A program made the translations under genes and the position numbers. This document shows positions 59,830 through 64,000 of a stretch of DNA of 64,000 nucleotides, in pieces. Numbering within the stretch: the first letter of the stretch is position 1; each line of letters opens with the position of its first letter. A model generated the notes under the pieces. The model made no database searches and was not told where the DNA came from. It saw only the letters and a list, made by a program, of their open reading frames with translations. Origin of the DNA: Tubiluchus corallicola (Eukaryota; Priapulida; Priapulimorpha; Priapulimorphida; Tubiluchidae); the NCBI GenBank assembly GCA_030141605.1, contig JAQGDQ010000122.1:186001-250000 (forward strand), read 5' to 3'.

Positions 59830-61060
59830 CAACTGCTCAAATTTCTTGAGTATCTGCAAAGGTTGTCACACTAAATTGAGAAGCAAAAAACGGATAAAAG
59901 ATACACATTTTAGTAAAATCAACTTCAAATTTTTTCATAAAAAAATATTACACTTTGTACGACAAGATAAATCGTTCAGTCCTTAATTCATCAAAGATTT
60001 ATAGCACATCAAACAATTTTACGAAAAAAATATTTTAAAAACACAAGTTTACGATTACATTATTATTTAAGCGTGACTATATCAATTATAATGTTAGCGC
60101 AAATAATATAATTATTAATAGATTTAGCTACAGCAAATTAGAATAATAGAATAAATAAAACTCCAACTTCCTCGCTGGGTTCAGACTTATACCCGTCACT
60201 TCCTAACGTGAACAAACACAACGAAGCATTTACACGATTAGCAATTTATTTTTATCACTAAACTTTCATTGCAAAATTATCATCATCAACGACTGTTATG
60301 ACAAAACTCAACGAAGCTATAAATTCACACGTTTCCTTGAGACGCCTAGCTATCCGCACCATCAAGCCAATCTCTCTCTCTTTTCTTATAACAATAATGA
60401 TTCAGTTTAAAACTGACGCGAGTCGACGCATCCTGATGAAGAAAAAACGCAGCTATTTTCACAGCAAGATAGAATAACACGTGAGCTCAATGTATCACCA
60501 TTGGCTGGATCCATTATCCAAATTCCTTCCCTTATCAAAATAAAATTAATGCGCATGGGAAAACTTGGACACTAAGACTAGTAAGAGGCAAGAACAATAC
60601 TGGGTATTATTATAATAAACCTACTATCGAAATACAGTGATAAAAGTCTGTATCATACTTTCTCGAATCCTTCTATTTTTACCGATTTAGCGTCATTTTT
60701 TGTCAGAGACCCACCCATCTACCACCCACGCACCCTCGCAACTGCTTCCTATAGATAGATCCGCATCAAGCGCAATATCAACTAAGGAAACATTAGCTTC
60801 AGTATTCACATGTTTGCTATGCTTTTAACTGACGAGAGTGAGTGAGTAACTCGGCTCACGTGACCTTGTCACGTGGTCACTTGAAAAAATCAAGTGACAA
60901 GATGTAAAATCAAGCAGCACGATATGCAGATGCGTCCAAATAATAGGCAAGACCACCCAGTGATGTAGACTGAGGAGTGCCATGATTATCTGAAATTCCT
61001 TCTAGAACTACTTTAACCCGTCCCGAGAGGTTCTGTTAATATTTAAATGATCCATAACCA
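59830..61060. other. Upstream DNA with CACGTG motifs; no gene recognised
   Basis: AT-rich, nonrepetitive. CACGTG occurs at about 60479, 60857 and 60871. It might include a 5' exon or promoter of IQSEC, but nothing shows this. Confidence 0.35.
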
Positions 61061-61065
61061 TTCTA

Positions 61066-61560
61066 CAGTGGTAATGGTATTAGTAGTAGTTGCAGTGTAG
61101 TGGTATTAGTGGTAGAGCAGGTAATAATGGTAGTAGTGGTACTAGTAGTCGTAACAGTAGTGGAATTAGTAGTAGTTTTAGTTGCAGTGGAAGTAGTAAT
61201 GGTAATAGTGGTACTGGTAGTCATAGTAGTTGTAGTGGTAGTGGAAGCAATAGTGGAAGTGGTAGTGGAGGTATTAGTTGAATGGTAGTGGAAGTAGTAG
61301 TGATAGTGACAGTAGTAGTAGTAATGGTATCAGTACAGGTAGTAGTGGTAGTGGAAGTGGTAGTAGTAGTGGAAGTGGTAGTAGTAGTGGAAGTAGTAGT
61401 AGTAGTGATAGTAGCAGTAGTAATGGTATCAGTACTGGAGCAGTGGTACTAGTAGTGGTAGTGGAAGTGATACTTGTAGTGGTACTGAAATAGTAGGAGT
61501 CATGGTAGTGGAAATAATAGGAGCAATGGTGATGGTAATGGTAGTAGTATTATACTGATA
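61066..61560. repeat. Imperfect (AGT/GGT)n trinucleotide array
   Basis: Mixed AGTAGTAGT, GGTAGTGGAAGTGG units over about 500 bp. Gly/Ser and Val frames are artefacts. Confidence 0.93.
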
Positions 61561-61599
61561 TTAATTGCAATCCTGGTTATCATTATTTAGAGGGAGAAT

Positions 61600-62810
61600 T
61601 TATTAAAGCCCGCCAAATTTATTAATTTTTTTAATCCAGCTATACAGCTGAAAGAAGAAATGTGAATTTGAAAAACAGAGAAAGAAATTCTTTTGCCACA
61701 TTTGCATAGTTCCTGGTAGGAAATCCACTCCTAGTTCCCTTTCTCTACAGATTACTTTTGGCCACAATAGAGATTGAAGATATTTCTTAAACTGTTTGTT
61801 TATTTCATCATTTATAGTTTGTTATATTGAAAATTGTGACAATTCAGTTACAACAAAAGTCCTAAAAAGCACAAGCACATTAACTTACCTCATTCATGCA
61901 ACGATTAATCTAAGAGCAGCTAATTAAGTGAAAGAGGAAAATTGAAAGTGAACCACAATTTTATGGTATCAGTCACACTCACAGCACAGACGTAACCTTT
62001 CAGTCAAATAAAAAACAATAATAATAGTTAATGCTTATCCTGCTCTGGTACTGTACTGTCCTTTGCTCTACTGTACGGCACTAAATTCCTAATTTGAAAA
62101 GAAAACTGCCGTTGAATGTTCAAATTTAAACAAAAAATGACATTGCTCGTTTCCTGTTTCAACAGACAGCCAGCAAACATGTAATTACAACCTTCACAAG
62201 CCCCCCCCCCTCCCTGACAGAAGTACTCAATCATGTTTAGAAGTAACACACTGTGCCATATAACCTAGCTGCTATCTGCAGTATTTTATCATCCAATAAT
62301 CTCAGCACCGTTTCCACAGCTCTTGCTGGCTATTAGCTCCCATGCTTTTTCATTGAAATGAAGACAACAGCAGTAGACAGCTGGTCTAATAAATTACTCG
62401 TCTAGTGTAATACAGCGTCCGGTTATAATTATAACCTTATATAAAACATATCCGTATTACATACACAGACAGGATGCAATTGTCTCATTTACTCCAATTT
62501 CGAAATGAGTAATAGAACTGACGTAAGGGGTCTTATTTAGAAGACGCTTTAATGTGTAAGTGTGCACAGCAGAATGTGACAGTTATTCGAGCGTTATTGT
62601 ACAGGGTGTTCCAAGAAATGGTAACAGGTAATAAAATCACAGAAAAGTCACAGGAAAGTCAATAAATTTATGATTGCCAGAACAAAAATCACAATTTTGG
62701 CTAGGAGAGTTAGGTAATCAAACAAAAATATACAAGTCAGTCATAATTTAGTTGTACCATAAACAATTAAAGTAGCAAAACAAAATATTTTTAATCAGTT
62801 ATTAACAGGC
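61600..62810. other. Nothing recognised
   Basis: AT-rich with a C-run at 62200. No gene or structured repeat supported. Confidence 0.4.
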
Positions 62811-63002
62811 AAAGTATGACTTGTACATATTGACAACACTATTTATATATCATGGCATTACATGTATGTGAAAAAATCATATTTTGTTCAATCTCTTAGG
62901 GTTAGTGTTAGGGTTATTTCTTTTTCGCCATAACTTTTTCCTGTGGGTTTTTTCCTGTGACTTTTTACCTGGATTCCCACGAAACAGTGGACTAAAGATC
63001 TG

Positions 63003-63070
63003 GTATATATATATATATATATATACATATATCACTATATACACTACAGATCAGATATATATATATATAT
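63003..63070. repeat. (TA)n microsatellite
   Basis: TATATATATA runs at 63004-63024 and 63055-63070. Confidence 0.9.
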
Positions 63071-63104
63071 CAGATATTTAGTGCACTGATATTTAGTATA
63101 TTGT

Positions 63105-63184
63105 GCTATACACTATATATTGGAATGTACGTTATAAATTCCAATATATATGTATATACATATATACATATGTGTATAGCACAG
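63105..63184. repeat. Nested hairpin
   Basis: GTGCTATACAC at the left and GTGTATAGCAC at the right are inverted; inside, ATTGGAATGTACG and ATTCCAAT pair again. Confidence 0.7.
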
Positions 63185-63349
63185 TATACTGATAAGTTTA
63201 AGTATTTGCTGGGGGCACTGTTTCTTGTGAACACAATGCTCATGTACAAGCTCTGGTATTGCATGACTAGTGACAAAGTGACTAGTCAGTCAGTCACACG
63301 TGATTTTGATTGATTGTGTGACAGTGTGAATTGCAAATTCGATTTTGAG

Positions 63350-63570
63350 CAGTAGAATGTACATGATCAAAAACGAAGATTTATACACTAGAACGAAAGA
63401 AATTCCTTGGAGTTCAAAAGCCAAGCTCCAAAGATTACGATGGCTAAGACATCTTCTGAGATTACCAAGTGAAGTACCAATAAGAATCAAGGAAGCCTTA
63501 TAACACTGCAAAAAACCACCAGGCAAACCGAAAACAACTTGGATAGTTAAGATAAATAAAACTGTTCAAC
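63350..63570 (+). pseudogene. LINE C-terminal fragment
   Basis: KAKLQRLRWLRHLLRLPSEV, PIRIKEAL, then after a stop KPPGKPKTTWIVKINKTVQQ correspond to the LRWLGHxLRxP and GRPKTTW blocks of non-LTR proteins. Confidence 0.85.
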
Positions 63571-64000
63571 AACTTCAAACAAAACTATCTTTAGAAGTAT
63601 AAACACTTACGCTGTTAGCTGCAGATAGGAGTGGGTGGAATACTCTAATAAATGTTAATGCCTCAATGTGTACAACAATAGATGGAATGACACTTTGAAG
63701 AAGAAAAAGAAAGTACGATACATTCACACATTAGCATTTTACAATCTACATTGTTTCATTCTATATTTAGTTTAAACTTTATTTATTTAAAGTAAATTCA
63801 CAATACAGACTACATATGATACAAGTATGTTCACTAACGTACTGGGGAAAAGTCACAGGAAAAAAGAAATGAACCTAACCCTAATCACAAAACCCATAAT
63901 GCTATCATATTGAACGAAACATGATTTTTTTCACATACGTGTAATTCCATCATATATAAAGATTATTGTCAATATGTACAAGTCATGAATTGTCAGTTAA

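Larger units (their letters stand above)
62818..63984. mobile_element. Foldback element with about 150-bp inverted arms
   Basis: The left arm (62818-62968) starts GACTTGTACATATTGACAA; the right arm (63844-63984) ends in its reverse complement. Both arms contain the GTATGTGAAAAAATCAT region, a TTAGGGTTAG-type run and CCTGTGACTTTT. The interior holds a (TA)n, a smaller hairpin and a LINE fragment. Confidence 0.7.

Overview
This is 64 kb of an animal nuclear genome. The evidence is large multi-exon genes with GT-AG introns of 0.1-5 kb, AT-rich introns and intergenic DNA, abundant micro- and minisatellites, degenerate non-LTR retrotransposons, tRNA-like SINEs and DNA-transposon MITEs. Protein content (filamin, eIF3L, an IQSEC/BRAG Arf-GEF and an IL-17-like cytokine) says Metazoa. 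The divergence from vertebrate proteins and the repeat content suggest an invertebrate; I cannot name the phylum from the sequence. No bacterial, phage, plasmid or CRISPR features are present.

Layout. (1) 304-10855, + strand: the 3' ten coding exons of a filamin gene (Ig repeats 19-24 with hinge 2), stop codon and polyA signal near 11491. (2) 11510-16480: intergenic, with LINE debris, a GC-rich 51-bp minisatellite and SINE/MITE-like repeats. (3) 17007-18135, - strand: two exons, linked by matching splice phases, coding the C-terminal part of a small cysteine-rich protein that fits the IL-17 cytokine pattern. The first exon is not securely found. (4) 19388-30516, - strand: a multi-exon gene for an unrecognised secreted protein with signal peptide, about 23 copies of a 15-residue charged repeat, an acidic stretch and a furin-type site. 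Its 5-kb intron holds a 1.25-kb polypurine pentanucleotide array. The repeat carries an 8-nt frameshifting duplication. (5) 31-37.9 kb: mostly intergenic, ending in a decayed LINE. (6) 37938-39572, + strand: complete single-exon eIF3L. (7) 44485-57063, - strand: eleven exons of an IQSEC (BRAG) Arf guanine-nucleotide exchange factor: IQ motif, Sec7, PH and a C-terminal PDZ ligand. The 5' end is not identified. (8) 57-64 kb: upstream or 5' intronic DNA with a 137-bp satellite, a trinucleotide array and a foldback element.

The genes are not an operon. Filamin and IQSEC both act at the actin cortex and membrane traffic, and eIF3L is a translation housekeeping factor, but their adjacency implies no joint function. 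The two minus-strand secreted-protein genes (IL-17-like and the repeat protein) are the least ordinary content. Neither is visible as a single long open frame; both were put together from splice sites and phase agreement and need transcript evidence.
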